Shown in pieces: positions 52,141 through 60,714 of a DNA stretch of 64,000 bases. The position numbers were made by a program, and so were the translations under genes. The stretch covers positions 62,001 through 126,000 of the forward strand of contig JHVP01000008.1 of assembly GCA_000620205.1 (NCBI GenBank), written 5' to 3'. The stretch comes from Geodermatophilaceae bacterium URHA0031 (GTDB lineage: Bacteria > Actinomycetota > Actinomycetes > Mycobacteriales > Geodermatophilaceae). How positions within the stretch are numbered: the stretch's first letter is position 1; every line of letters begins with the position of its first letter. A model generated the notes under the pieces. The model did not search any database. It was not told where the DNA came from and worked only from the letters and a program-made list of their open reading frames with translations.

Positions 52141-53087
52141 CCGACGCTCTCCGGCACCCAGATCTGGGGTGCCTGCTCGGTGAAGAACCGGCTGGTGACG
52201 GCCTCGCTGGCCAGCGAGCAGGTGCGCTGCAGCTCGTCGAGCCGGGTGGGCAGCTTCGCCAGGATCTCGTCGGTCTGCATGAACTCCAGCATCGTGCGGG
52301 CCCGGCCGACGATCCGGTGCGCCTCGCCGGCGACGCCGACCCGGTGCCCCTCGCGCACGTTGGCCCGCTCGAGCTCGGCCAGGCAGCCCTCGGCCTGCTC
52401 CAGCGCGGCGAACACCGAGCGGGGGAACAGCCGGTCCAGCAGCAGGAACTCCGCGGCCCGGCTGGAGTTCACCGCACCGCGGTAGGTGCGCAGGTAGGGC
52501 TCGTACGCGCCGGTCGAGCGCAGCACCAGCGTCCAGGACGGCGCGGCGTCCCCGGCCAGCACCCGGGTGGACAGCATCCGGGCGGTCATGTCGACCCGCT
52601 CCAGCGAGCGGCCGAGGATGAGGAACAGCCAGCTCTCGTCGCGGCTCATCGTGGCGTCGGCCAGCCCGAACACCATCGCCGACCGCTCCCGCACGAACCG
52701 GAACAGCGAGTGCGGCCCGTAACGGCGGGCCATGGTCCGCTGCTGCGGGAGTGCGTTGTGGGTGACGTTCAGCGACTCCCAGATCTCCGCCGACAGCACC
52801 TCGCGGGCGCCGCGGGCGTTCTCCCGCGCCGCGGACAGCGCCCCGGTGATCGAGCTCGGGCTGGACCGGTCGAAGGCCAGCGTGGCCAGCACCCGCTCGG
52901 TGTCGGCCTCCTCCTCGGCGCACGGCGCACCCATCAGCGCCAGCAGGTTCGCGCAGGCCCGCCGCTCATCGATCCACGGGTCCTCGACCAGACGCTGGGT
53001 GTGCACGTCGAGGATGCGGGCGGTGTCGTCGGCCCGCTCCACGTACCGGCCGATCCAGAACAGCGACTCGGCGATCCGGCTCAGCAC
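52137..53087 (-). CDS. Alpha-E domain protein
   Basis: 316 residues, almost all alpha-helical, matching the alpha-E domain (A predicted alpha-helical domain with a conserved ER motif). It begins VLSRIAESLFWIGRYVERADDTARILDVHTQRL, with the ER of RYVERAD, and contains WESLNVTHNALP, LFRFVRERSAMVFGLADATMSRDESWLFLILGRSLERVDMTARML. It has a second ER in SLERVD. Catalytic role unknown. The GTG start lies 7 nt inside the 3' end of the ATP-grasp gene, very close to a pair of palindromic repeats. Confidence 0.9.
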   Translation of the reverse strand: MLSRIAESLFWIGRYVERADDTARILDVHTQRLVEDPWIDERRACANLLALMGAPCAEEEADTERVLATLAFDRSSPSSITGALSAARENARGAREVLSAEIWESLNVTHNALPQQRTMARRYGPHSLFRFVRERSAMVFGLADATMSRDESWLFLILGRSLERVDMTARMLSTRVLAGDAAPSWTLVLRSTGAYEPYLRTYRGAVNSSRAAEFLLLDRLFPRSVFAALEQAEGCLAELERANVREGHRVGVAGEAHRIVGRARTMLEFMQTDEILAKLPTRLDELQRTCSLASEAVTSRFFTEQAPQIWVPESVG

Positions 53088-54757
53088 GGCGAGTCCCCTC
53101 CCCGGCCATGTTGGCCAACATGGCCGGACGACGGACCGGCGCCTCCCCCAGAAGGGGCCATGTTGGCCAACATGGCCCCCCTCGACTGCTGCTGCTGCTG
53201 GGACTGGGCGATCGCGTTGTCGTTGGGCGGGCCGGGGTCCTGCGCGGGCGGCTCGGCCGGCAGGTCGGCGGTGGTGAACTCGATCCGCGTCACGTCGTGC
53301 TCGGCGGCCGGTTCGGCGGCCGGCCGCGGTGGGGTGATCACCCAGGTGTCCTTGGACCCGCCGCCCTGGCTGGAGTTGACCACGAGCTCCCCCTCGGGCA
53401 GCGCGACCCGGGTCAGCCCGCCGGGCAGCACCCACACGTCGGAGCCGTCGTTGACCGCGAACGGGCGCAGGTCGACGTGCCGGGGGGCGATCCGGCCGTT
53501 GATCAGCGTCGGGGACGTCGACAGGCCGATCGGCTTCTGCGCGATCCAGTCCCGCGGCGCGGCGCGCACCTTGACCGCGAGCTCCTCCAGCGTCCGCTCG
53601 TCGGCTCGCGGCCCGATGACGATCCCCTTGCCGCCCGACCCGTCGACCGGCTTGAGGACCAGCTGGTCGAGCGAGGCCAGCACCCACTCGACGGTGTCCC
53701 GCTCGTCGAGCCGGTAGGTGTCGGCGTTCTGCAGGATGGGTTCCTCGCCCAGGTGGTAGCGGATCAGGTCGGGCACCCAGGTGTAGAGCAGCTTGTCGTC
53801 GGCGACGCCGTTGCCCACCGCGTTGGCGATCGTCACCCGGCCGGCGCGGGCCGCGTTGAGCACCCCGGCGCAGCCGATGACCGAGTCGGAGCGGAAGTGC
53901 ACCGGGTCGAGGAACTCGTCGTCGATCCGGCGGTAGATGACGTCGACCCGCTGCTGGCCGTCCGTCGTCCGCATGCTGACCTGCCCGCCGGAGCAGACGA
54001 GGTCGCGCCCCTCGACCAGCTCGACGCCCATCTGGCGGGCGAGCAGCGCGTGCTCGAAATAGGCGGAGTTGTAGACGCCAGGGGTCAGCAGCACGACGGT
54101 CGGGTCGTTCACGCCGGTGGGCGCGGAGGCCTTGAGCGCGGCCAGCAGCCTGCTCGGGTAGTCGCTCACCGGCTGCACCCGGTGGTCGCCGAACAGCTCC
54201 GGGAGCACCTGGCTCATCGCGGCCCGGTTGGTGATGACGTAGCTGACGCCGGACGGCGAGCGGAGGTTGTCCTCCAGCACCCGGAAGTCGCCGGCCTCGT
54301 CGCGGACCAGGTCGATCCCCGAGACGTGCACGCGGACGCCGTTGGGCGGGACCAGGCCGTGCGCGGCGCGGTGGAAGTGCGCGCTGGTCGTGACGACGCT
54401 GCGCGGGACGACGCGGTCGGTGAACACCTGGCCGGCGCCGTAGACGTCGGCGAGGAACGCCTCGAGGGCGTGCACCCGCTGGGCGACCCCGCGCTCGATG
54501 AGCGACCACTCCTCGTGCCCGATCACCCGGGGCACGATGTCCAGCGGGAACGGCTGCTCCTCACCGGCGTGCGCGAAGGTCACCCCGGCATCGCGGTAGG
54601 TCTGGGACAGGACGTCGGCCCGGGCGGCCAGCTCCTCCCCCGACATCGGCTGCAGCGAGCTGTACAGACCGGTGTAGGGCGAGCGGGGCCGGCCGGGGGT
54701 CTCGAACATCTCGTCCCACTGCTGCCCGAGTGGGTAGCCGTCGAAGAGGTCCGCCAT
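53081..54757 (-). CDS. Circularly permuted ATP-grasp type 2 protein
   Basis: 558 residues from the ATG at 54755-54757; TAGGTT lies 7 nt upstream (leaderless). Family motifs: FPLDIVPRVIGHEEWSLIERGVAQRVHALEAFLADVYG, DLVRDEAGDFRVLEDNLRSPSGVSYVITNR, VVLLTPGVYNSAYFEHALLARQMG, YRRIDDEFLDPVHFRSDSVIG, and LVLKPVDGSGGKGIVIGP, the ATP-binding strands. It probably joins amino-acid or peptide carboxylates to amines. The C-terminal 32 residues beyond about 526, read as GAMLANMAP and GHVGQHGRGG, are coded by two family A palindromes in different frames and are not part of the fold. First gene of the trio. Confidence 0.92.
   Translation of the reverse strand: MADLFDGYPLGQQWDEMFETPGRPRSPYTGLYSSLQPMSGEELAARADVLSQTYRDAGVTFAHAGEEQPFPLDIVPRVIGHEEWSLIERGVAQRVHALEAFLADVYGAGQVFTDRVVPRSVVTTSAHFHRAAHGLVPPNGVRVHVSGIDLVRDEAGDFRVLEDNLRSPSGVSYVITNRAAMSQVLPELFGDHRVQPVSDYPSRLLAALKASAPTGVNDPTVVLLTPGVYNSAYFEHALLARQMGVELVEGRDLVCSGGQVSMRTTDGQQRVDVIYRRIDDEFLDPVHFRSDSVIGCAGVLNAARAGRVTIANAVGNGVADDKLLYTWVPDLIRYHLGEEPILQNADTYRLDERDTVEWVLASLDQLVLKPVDGSGGKGIVIGPRADERTLEELAVKVRAAPRDWIAQKPIGLSTSPTLINGRIAPRHVDLRPFAVNDGSDVWVLPGGLTRVALPEGELVVNSSQGGGSKDTWVITPPRPAAEPAAEHDVTRIEFTTADLPAEPPAQDPGPPNDNAIAQSQQQQQSRGAMLANMAPSGGGAGPSSGHVGQHGRGGDSPC
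53104..53125. repeat. Repeat family A palindrome, copy 4
   Basis: Perfect copy, 17-38 bp upstream of the alpha-E start, inside the last codons of the ATP-grasp gene (read as GHVGQHG). Confidence 0.85.
53156..53177. repeat. Repeat family A palindrome, copy 5
   Basis: Perfect copy 52 bp from copy 4. Because 52 is not a multiple of three the two are read in different frames (here AMLANMA). Confidence 0.85.
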
Positions 54758-54764
54758 GGCGACG

Positions 54765-54770
54765 AACCTA
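54765..54770 (-). promoter_or_regulatory. Leaderless -10 box for the ATP-grasp operon
   Basis: TAGGTT on the minus strand, 7 nt before the ATG at 54757. Confidence 0.5.
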
Positions 54771-54808
54771 GACAGGACGTGTGTCCCGCGCGTTTCGACG
54801 TGCTGGGT

Positions 54809-54846
54809 GGAGTGCCAGCGCATCACTTGCCGAGCGCTGGCACTCC
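54809..54846 (-). terminator. Terminator after the LacI-type regulator
   Basis: GGAGTGCCAGCGC and GCGCTGGCACTCC (13-bp perfect arms, 12-nt loop) start 3 nt after the regulator stop, on the minus strand. It separates the sugar regulator from the ATP-grasp operon. Confidence 0.75.
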
Positions 54847-54848
54847 GT

Positions 54849-55877
54849 TCAGGCGGAGGCGCGCCGGACCAGCTGCGTCTGGCAGATCCGGGACTCGGCC
54901 GGCCCCGCGACCCCGTCGATCTGGCGCATCAGCAGCTCGGTGAGCAGCGGGGTCATGTCGGCCAGCGGCTGGGCGATCGTGGTCAGCGGCGGGTCGCAGG
55001 TCTCGGCGACGGCGGCGTCGTCGAAGCCGACCACCGCGACGTCCTCGGGCACCCGGCGCCCGGCGGCCCGCAGTGCCCGGAGTGCACCGACGGCCATCGG
55101 GTCCGACGCCACGAAGACCCCGTCCAGGTCCGGGACCCGGGCCAGCAGCTCCGCCATCGCCCGCTGCCCACCGGCCTCGGTGAAGTCGCCCTCGGCGACC
55201 AGGTCCGGGTGCGGCTCGAGGCCGGCGGTGATCAGCGCCTGCCGCCAGCCGGCCTGGCGGTCGACGCCGGCGATCATGTCCAGCGGGCCGGTGACGGTGG
55301 CGATCCGCCGCCGTCCGGTGCCGAGCAGGTGCTGGGTGGCGACCACCGCCCCACCGCGGTTGTCCGCGTCGACGTAGGCGACCTCCCGGTCGTCGAACGG
55401 GCGGCCGCACAGCACGAGCGGCACCCCGGCGACGGCGAGGATGTCGGGCAGCGGGTCCTCGCTGTGCACCGACATGAGGATCACGCCGTCGACGTGGCCC
55501 TGCCGGGCGTAGCGGCCGACCTTCTCCTGCTCCCGCTCGTCGCGGGCGGTGAGCAGCACCAGGTTGAGGTCGGTGTCGGCCAGCGCGGCCGAGAGCCCGC
55601 GCACGATGCTGGCGAAGAACGGGTCGGAGAAGACCTGGGTGTTGGGCTCGTTGAGCACCAGCGCGATGGTGTCGGTGCGCCGGGTGACGAGACTGCGGGC
55701 CATCCGGTTGGGCACGTAGCGCAGCTCGGCGACGGCGGCCTGCACCGCCTCCCGCGCCTCCGGGCTCACCCGCGGGGAGTCGTTGATGACCCGCGAGACC
55801 GTCGCCCGGGACACGCCGGCGAGCACGGCCACCTCGTCCAGCGTCGGCGACGCCGGCCGCGTGCTCGTGTCGGTCAT
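54849..55877 (-). CDS. LacI-family regulator of the beta-glucoside locus (CebR-like)
   Basis: 342 residues from the ATG at 55875-55877. LacI HTH at the N terminus: TLDEVAVLAGVSRATVSRVINDSPRVSPEAREAVQAAVAELRYVPNRMARSLVTRRTDTIALVLNEP. The periplasmic-binding-protein-like effector domain has VDGVILMSVHSED, LVLCGRPF, YVDADNRGGAVVATQHLLGTGRRRIATVTGP and a final DMTPLLTELLMRQIDG. It is divergent from the sugar transporter operon, with two CebR-like operators between. It likely represses the transporter and GH1 genes until cellobiose or a related sugar appears; the exact effector is inference. Confidence 0.9.
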   Translation of the reverse strand: MTDTSTRPASPTLDEVAVLAGVSRATVSRVINDSPRVSPEAREAVQAAVAELRYVPNRMARSLVTRRTDTIALVLNEPNTQVFSDPFFASIVRGLSAALADTDLNLVLLTARDEREQEKVGRYARQGHVDGVILMSVHSEDPLPDILAVAGVPLVLCGRPFDDREVAYVDADNRGGAVVATQHLLGTGRRRIATVTGPLDMIAGVDRQAGWRQALITAGLEPHPDLVAEGDFTEAGGQRAMAELLARVPDLDGVFVASDPMAVGALRALRAAGRRVPEDVAVVGFDDAAVAETCDPPLTTIAQPLADMTPLLTELLMRQIDGVAGPAESRICQTQLVRRASA

Positions 55878-55917
55878 GGGCTCTCCCGGGTCTCGGCGGA
55901 CGGCCCCATCCTGCCCC

Positions 55918-55935
55918 GTGAGAGCGCTTTCCAAC
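55918..55935. promoter_or_regulatory. CebR-like operator 1
   Basis: GTGAGAGCGCTTTCCAAC, with a GAGCGCT core close to the TGGGAGCGCTCCCA site of Streptomyces CebR. It lies 41 nt before the regulator start and may allow self-repression. Confidence 0.6.
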
Positions 55936-55962
55936 AGTCCCCAGGCGTTACCCAGCTGTTAC

Positions 55963-55968
55963 TTGACA
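55963..55968 (+). promoter_or_regulatory. -35 box of the sugar transporter promoter
   Basis: TTGACA, with only a weak -10 candidate (CACTCT near 55987) 18 nt further. Operator 2 lies just downstream of the predicted start. Confidence 0.4.
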
Positions 55969-56005
55969 GCCTCCTGTGGTCCAGACCACTCTGTGCCGCA
56001 CGGCC

Positions 56006-56021
56006 GTGAGAGCGTTCTCAC
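56006..56021. promoter_or_regulatory. CebR-like operator 2
   Basis: GTGAGAGCGTTCTCAC: arms GTGAGA/TCTCAC. It is downstream of the -35 box at 55963 and 57 nt before the binding-protein gene, so bound repressor would block transcription. Confidence 0.65.
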
Positions 56022-56077
56022 GCCCCCGGCGGACGGTGCACAGGAGCACCCGTCCCGGGCCTGACCCAGGAGGTCTG

Positions 56078-57400
56078 ATGTTCCATTCGATGAGGGGCAA
56101 GGCGGCGCTCGGCGCGGCCCTGGCCGCCGTCCTGCTGACCGCCGGGTGCGGCGGCTCGGACGACAGCAGCGACGACTCGGCTGCCAGCTACGACCCCGAC
56201 GCTCCGGTCACCCTGACCGTCGGCACGTTCGGCACCATGGACTTCGACAACGCCGGGCTCTACGACGAGTACATGAAGCTCCACCCGAACGTCACGATCA
56301 AAGAGAACAACATCGCGCAGTCCGCCAACTACTACAAGGCGCTGCAGACCCACCTGGCGGCCGACTCCGGTCTCGACGACATCCAGGCGCTGGAGATCGG
56401 CTTCGTCGCCGACGTCGTGCAGAACCACGCCGACTCCTTCGTCGACTTCGCCGCCGAGGACAACGGCGATGAGCTCAAGGGCAACTTCTACGACTGGAAG
56501 TGGGGCCAGGCCTCCACCGACGACGGCAAGACCATCGGTCTCGGCACCGACTCCGGCCCGCAGGCCATGTGCTACCGCAAGGACCTCTTCGGCCAGGCCG
56601 GGCTGCCCACCGACCGCGAGCAGGTCGGGCAGCTGTGGAGCACCTGGGACCAGTACCTGGACGTCGCCCGGCAGTACAAGACGACCACCGGCAAGCCGTT
56701 CCTCGACAGCCCGGCGAGCGTCTTCTCCTCCTCGGTCTACCAGGGCGACGAGGCCTACAACGACGAGGACGGCAACCCGATCCCGGAGGACAGCTCCGGC
56801 GTCAAGACGGCCTGGGGGCTGGCCAGCCAGGCCGCCTCGGAGGGGCTGACCGCCAACCTCAAGCAGTTCGGTGACGAGTGGAACGCGGCGTTCTCCAACG
56901 GCGCCTTCGCCACCATCGCCTGCCCGGCCTGGATGCTCGGCTACATCAACTCCCAGATGGGCGACGCCGGCACGGGCCTGTGGGACATCGCCCCGCTCCC
57001 GGGTGCCAGCGAGAGCGCCAGCAACTGGGGCGGCTCGTTCCTGGGTGTGCCGGCCGAGGGCAAGAACGTCGAGGCCGCCAAGGACCTCGCCGAGTGGCTG
57101 ACCGCCCCTGAGCAGCAGATCACGCTGTTCACCGAGACGGCGCACTTCCCGTCCAGCCCGAAGGCCGCCGAGGACCCCGCGGTCGTCGACGCCACCAACG
57201 CGTACTTCAGCGCGGCGCCGACCGGGCAGATCTTCGGGCAGGCCGCCGAGAACATCAAGCGGACGCCGATCGGCCCGTACGACACCCAGATCCAGGACGC
57301 GTTCACCACGGCGCTGACCGACGTCGCCGCCAACGGGACCGACCCCGACGAGGCGTTCGACAACGCGGTGAAGGCCGCCAACCAGGCGATCGGCGGCTGA
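56078..57400 (+). CDS. Sugar ABC transporter substrate-binding lipoprotein (CebE-like)
   Basis: 440 residues from the ATG at 56078, preceded by CAGGAGG. Lipoprotein signal: RGKAALGAALAAVLLTAGC with lipobox LTAGC (Cys about 24), then an acidic Ser-rich linker. The rest is a family 1 solute-binding protein: PVTLTVGTFGTMDFD, VQNHADSFVDFAAEDNGDELKGNFYDWKWGQ, DSGPQAMCYRKDLFGQAGLPTD, GYINSQMGDAGTGLWDIAPLPGASESASNWGGSFLGVPAEGKN. Likely binds cellobiose or oligosaccharides, given the GH1 and GH6 genes. A hairpin after it may limit read-through to the permeases. Confidence 0.9.
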   Translation: MFHSMRGKAALGAALAAVLLTAGCGGSDDSSDDSAASYDPDAPVTLTVGTFGTMDFDNAGLYDEYMKLHPNVTIKENNIAQSANYYKALQTHLAADSGLDDIQALEIGFVADVVQNHADSFVDFAAEDNGDELKGNFYDWKWGQASTDDGKTIGLGTDSGPQAMCYRKDLFGQAGLPTDREQVGQLWSTWDQYLDVARQYKTTTGKPFLDSPASVFSSSVYQGDEAYNDEDGNPIPEDSSGVKTAWGLASQAASEGLTANLKQFGDEWNAAFSNGAFATIACPAWMLGYINSQMGDAGTGLWDIAPLPGASESASNWGGSFLGVPAEGKNVEAAKDLAEWLTAPEQQITLFTETAHFPSSPKAAEDPAVVDATNAYFSAAPTGQIFGQAAENIKRTPIGPYDTQIQDAFTTALTDVAANGTDPDEAFDNAVKAANQAIGG

Positions 57401-57432
57401 GCCCCGGGCTCACCCGCACGCCGACCGGACGC

Positions 57433-57465
57433 GGTGCCCGGGAGCGTCCCCCGCTCCCGGGCACC
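57433..57465 (+). terminator. Intra-operon hairpin between binding-protein and permease genes
   Basis: GGTGCCCGGGAGCG and CGCTCCCGGGCACC (14-bp perfect arms, loop TCCCC). Probably a partial terminator or 3'-stabiliser so that binding protein is made in excess. Confidence 0.65.
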
Positions 57466-57548
57466 TGCACCGGCCGCCCAGCCCCGGCCCGCTCCGGCCC
57501 CCGGGGACGTCCTCGGTCCGCCCGCCCCCGACCTCCTCGAGGCCCCGC

Positions 57549-58538
57549 ATGACCATCGCGAGCCAGAGCTCCCCCGAGGCGATGACCGCCTCGCCCCCGG
57601 CCGCCGCGCCGGCCACCCCCGACCGGACGCCGGCCCGCCGCCGGACGACCCTCACCCGCAACCGCTGGGGCTACGCCTACGTGGCCCCGTTCTTCCTGGT
57701 CTTCGGCGCCTTCAGCCTCTACCCGTTCGTGTACACGGCGTGGATCTCGCTGCACAAGACGAGCCTGTCGGACATCAACGGCGGCACCTGGGTCGGCCTG
57801 GAGAACTACCGCAACCTGCTGCACAACGAGTTCTTCTGGAACGCCGCCCGCAACACCCTCACCATCGGGGTCCTGTCCACGGTCCCGCAGCTGTGCCTGG
57901 CCCTGGGCCTGGCCCACCTGCTGAACTACAAGCTCCGGAACCGGACCTTCTTCCGCACCGTGATGCTGATGCCCTACGCGACCAGCATCGCCGCCGCGAC
58001 CCTGGTCTTCTCCCAGCTCTTCGGTCGGGACTACGGCCTGATCAACACCGTCCTCCAGTCCGTGGGCCTGAACCCGATCGACTGGGAGGGCGGCACCTGG
58101 AGCAGCCAGATCGCCATCGCGGTGATCGTCACCTGGCGCTGGACCGGCTACAACGCGCTGATCTACCTGGCCGCGATGCAGTCGATCCCCGGCGAGCTCT
58201 ACGAGGCGGCCGAGATCGACGGCGCCAGCCGGTGGAAGCAGTTCCTCAACGTCACGATCCCGTCGCTGCGCCCGACCATCCTGTTCACCATCGTCGTCTC
58301 GACGATCGGCGCGGTGCAGCTGTTCGGTGAGCCGCTGCTGTTCGCCGGCAACGGGACGACGTCCGGCGGCGCCTCGGGGCAGTACCAGACGCTCGGCCTG
58401 CTGATGTACCAGCAGGGCTGGAGCAACTTCCACATCGGTCAGGCGGCCACGACCGCCTGGGCGATGTTCATGATCATCCTGGTGGTCGTCGGGCTCAACG
58501 CCCTCATCGGCCGCCTCCGCGCCCGAGCCGACCGGTAG
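57549..58538 (+). CDS. Sugar ABC transporter permease (CebF-like)
   Basis: 329 residues. After a Pro/Ala/Ser-rich N terminus come six membrane helices, beginning GYAYVAPFFLVFGAFSLYPFVYTAWISLHKTSLSDING. The cytoplasmic EAA loop reads YEAAEIDGASRWKQFLNVTIPSLRPTI, which docks on the ATPase. MalF/CebF-type, with the LENYRNLLHNEFFWNAARNTL segment. It is followed 9 nt later by the second permease. Confidence 0.93.
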   Translation: MTIASQSSPEAMTASPPAAAPATPDRTPARRRTTLTRNRWGYAYVAPFFLVFGAFSLYPFVYTAWISLHKTSLSDINGGTWVGLENYRNLLHNEFFWNAARNTLTIGVLSTVPQLCLALGLAHLLNYKLRNRTFFRTVMLMPYATSIAAATLVFSQLFGRDYGLINTVLQSVGLNPIDWEGGTWSSQIAIAVIVTWRWTGYNALIYLAAMQSIPGELYEAAEIDGASRWKQFLNVTIPSLRPTILFTIVVSTIGAVQLFGEPLLFAGNGTTSGGASGQYQTLGLLMYQQGWSNFHIGQAATTAWAMFMIILVVVGLNALIGRLRARADR

Positions 58539-58547
58539 GAGTCCGAC

Positions 58548-59450
58548 ATGGCGACCCTCGCACTCCCCGGCACCGAGACCACTGCGGTCCGCACCGTCGA
58601 CAAGCCCGAGCGCCGCGGCGGCAAGGGAGCCCGGGCCGGCAAGGCCGGTCCGGTCACCTACACCCTGCTGACCCTCACGGCGCTGGTGTCGATCTTCCCG
58701 CTGTACTGGACCGTCGTCGCGGGCTCGCACACCAATGCCGAGATCGCGGCCACCCCGCCGCCGTTCCTGCCGAACGCGAGCCTGTTCGACAACTTCAAGG
58801 CGGCGTTGGACCAGGCCCCGATCGGCAAGGCGATCCTGAACTCGGTGCTGGTCTCCAGCAGCATCACGATCGGCACGGTGCTGTTCTGCACGCTGGCCGG
58901 GTTCGCCTTCGCCAAGCTGCAGTTCCGCGGCAAGGGGCTGCTGCTGGCGCTGGTGATCGGCACGATGATGGTGCCCACCCAGCTGTCGGTGATCCCGCTG
59001 TTCATGATGATCGCCGACCTGCAGTGGGTGAACCAGCTGCAGGCGGTCGTCCTCCCGACGCTGGTCAGTGCCTTCGGCGTCTTCTTCATGCGGCAGTTCC
59101 TCATCTCGGCGCTGCCGAACGAGCTGCTGGAGGCCGGCCGCGTCGACGGCGCGTCGACCTTCCGCATCTTCTGGTCGATCGTCGTCCCGGTGGCCCGGCC
59201 GGCCATGGCCGTGCTGGCCATGCTGACCTTCCTCACCGCCTGGAACGAGTTCTTCTGGCCGCTCATCGCGCTGACCAACGCCAACCCGACCGTGCAGGTC
59301 GCGCTGGCCGGACTCGGCTCCGGCTACGTCCCGCAGCGCTCGGTGATCATGGCCGGCACCCTGCTGGGCACCCTGCCCGTCCTGATCGTCTTCACGATCC
59401 TGGGCAAGCAGATCGTCGGCGGCATCATGCAGGGCGCGGTGAAGGGATGA
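58548..59450 (+). CDS. Sugar ABC transporter permease (CebG-like)
   Basis: 300 residues. Basic N terminus (KPERRGGKGARAGKAG), then six helices starting TYTLLTLTALVSIFPLYWTVVAGSHTNAEI. The EAA loop is LLEAGRVDGASTFRIFWSIVVPVARPAMAV. MalG/CebG-type. The C terminus TLLGTLPVLIVFTILGKQIVGGIMQGAVKG is characteristic. Forms the channel with the preceding permease. Confidence 0.93.
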   Translation: MATLALPGTETTAVRTVDKPERRGGKGARAGKAGPVTYTLLTLTALVSIFPLYWTVVAGSHTNAEIAATPPPFLPNASLFDNFKAALDQAPIGKAILNSVLVSSSITIGTVLFCTLAGFAFAKLQFRGKGLLLALVIGTMMVPTQLSVIPLFMMIADLQWVNQLQAVVLPTLVSAFGVFFMRQFLISALPNELLEAGRVDGASTFRIFWSIVVPVARPAMAVLAMLTFLTAWNEFFWPLIALTNANPTVQVALAGLGSGYVPQRSVIMAGTLLGTLPVLIVFTILGKQIVGGIMQGAVKG

Positions 59451-59523
59451 CCCGCTGCGGCCCTCTCGGCCCGCCCCGCCGCCCACGCCCCGTCCCCTCC
59501 CCCGCTACGAGAGGTGCCTGACC

Positions 59524-60624
59524 ATGGCCACCGTGACCTTCGACCAGGCCACCCGGATCTACCCCAAGGCCGAGAAGCCGGCCGTCGACGCCCTGGACCT
59601 GGAGATCGCCGACGGCGAGTTCCTCGTCCTCGTCGGGCCCTCGGGCTGCGGCAAGTCCACCTCGCTGCGGATGCTCGCCGGGCTGGAGGAGGTGGACGCG
59701 GGCTCCGTGCTGATCGGTGACCGCGACGTCACCGACCGCCCGCCCAAGGACCGGGACATCGCCATGGTGTTCCAGAACTACGCCCTCTACCCGCACATGA
59801 CGGTCGGGGAGAACATGGGCTTCGCGCTGAAGCTGGCCGGGGTGGACAAGGCCGAGCGAGCCCGCCGGGTCGCCGAGGCCGCCAAGATCCTCGACCTGTC
59901 CGAGTACCTGGACCGCCGCCCCAAGGCGTTGTCCGGCGGCCAGCGCCAGCGCGTGGCGATGGGCCGGGCGATCGTGCGCTCGCCGCAGGTCTTCCTGATG
60001 GACGAGCCGCTGTCCAACCTCGACGCCAAGCTCCGCGTGCAGACCCGCACCCAGATCGCCGCGCTGGTCAAGCGGCTGGGCACCACCACCGTGTACGTCA
60101 CCCACGACCAGGTCGAGGCGATGACCATGGGCGACCGGGTGGCCGTGCTCAAGGACGGCGTCCTGCAGCAGTGCGACACCCCCGGTGCGCTCTACGACCG
60201 CCCGGCCAACGTGTTCGTCGCCGGCTTCATCGGCTCCCCGGCGATGAACCTGGTGACCGGCCCCGCCGTCGAGGGCGGGGTGCGGGTCGGCGGCGCGGTG
60301 CTGCCGGTGCCGCGCGAGCAGCTCGCCCGCGCCGCGGCCGGCAACGGGCAGGTGACCGTCGGTTTCCGGCCCGAGGCCATGCACCTGGTCGGCCCGGGCG
60401 AGGGCGTGCAGGTCCTGGTGAACGTCGTGGAGCAGCTCGGCTCGGACGCCTTCCTCTACACGAAGCTGGCCGGCGAGGACACCGACGACGTGCTGCACCC
60501 CTCCGACGTCGTCATCCGCACCGAGCCCCGGTCCGCCCCGGCCATGGGCGAGAAGCTCTGGCTGGGTGTCCGCGAGGGCGCCCTGCACGTCTTCGACGCC
60601 GCCACCCAGCAGCGCGTGGAGTAG
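59524..60624 (+). CDS. Sugar ABC transporter ATPase (MsiK/UgpC-like)
   Basis: 366 residues. ABC domain with Walker A GPSGCGKST, Q-loop MVFQNYALYPHMTVGENMGFALK, signature LSGGQRQRVAMGRAI, Walker B VFLMDEPLSNLDAKL and switch TVYVTHDQVEAMTMGDRVAVL. The C-terminal TOBE domain regulates activity. In Streptomyces the MsiK ATPase serves several sugar importers and is encoded apart; here it sits inside the locus, so it may be dedicated or shared. ATG at 59524 after GAGAGG. Confidence 0.93.
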   Translation: MATVTFDQATRIYPKAEKPAVDALDLEIADGEFLVLVGPSGCGKSTSLRMLAGLEEVDAGSVLIGDRDVTDRPPKDRDIAMVFQNYALYPHMTVGENMGFALKLAGVDKAERARRVAEAAKILDLSEYLDRRPKALSGGQRQRVAMGRAIVRSPQVFLMDEPLSNLDAKLRVQTRTQIAALVKRLGTTTVYVTHDQVEAMTMGDRVAVLKDGVLQQCDTPGALYDRPANVFVAGFIGSPAMNLVTGPAVEGGVRVGGAVLPVPREQLARAAAGNGQVTVGFRPEAMHLVGPGEGVQVLVNVVEQLGSDAFLYTKLAGEDTDDVLHPSDVVIRTEPRSAPAMGEKLWLGVREGALHVFDAATQQRVE

Positions 60625-60714
60625 CCCTTCCCCTCCCTCCGCCGCACGACCCGACCGGGCCGTGCCGGTCCCTCCTGCCCAGCCCACGCCCAGCACCAAG
60701 GAGCACCCCCTCTC

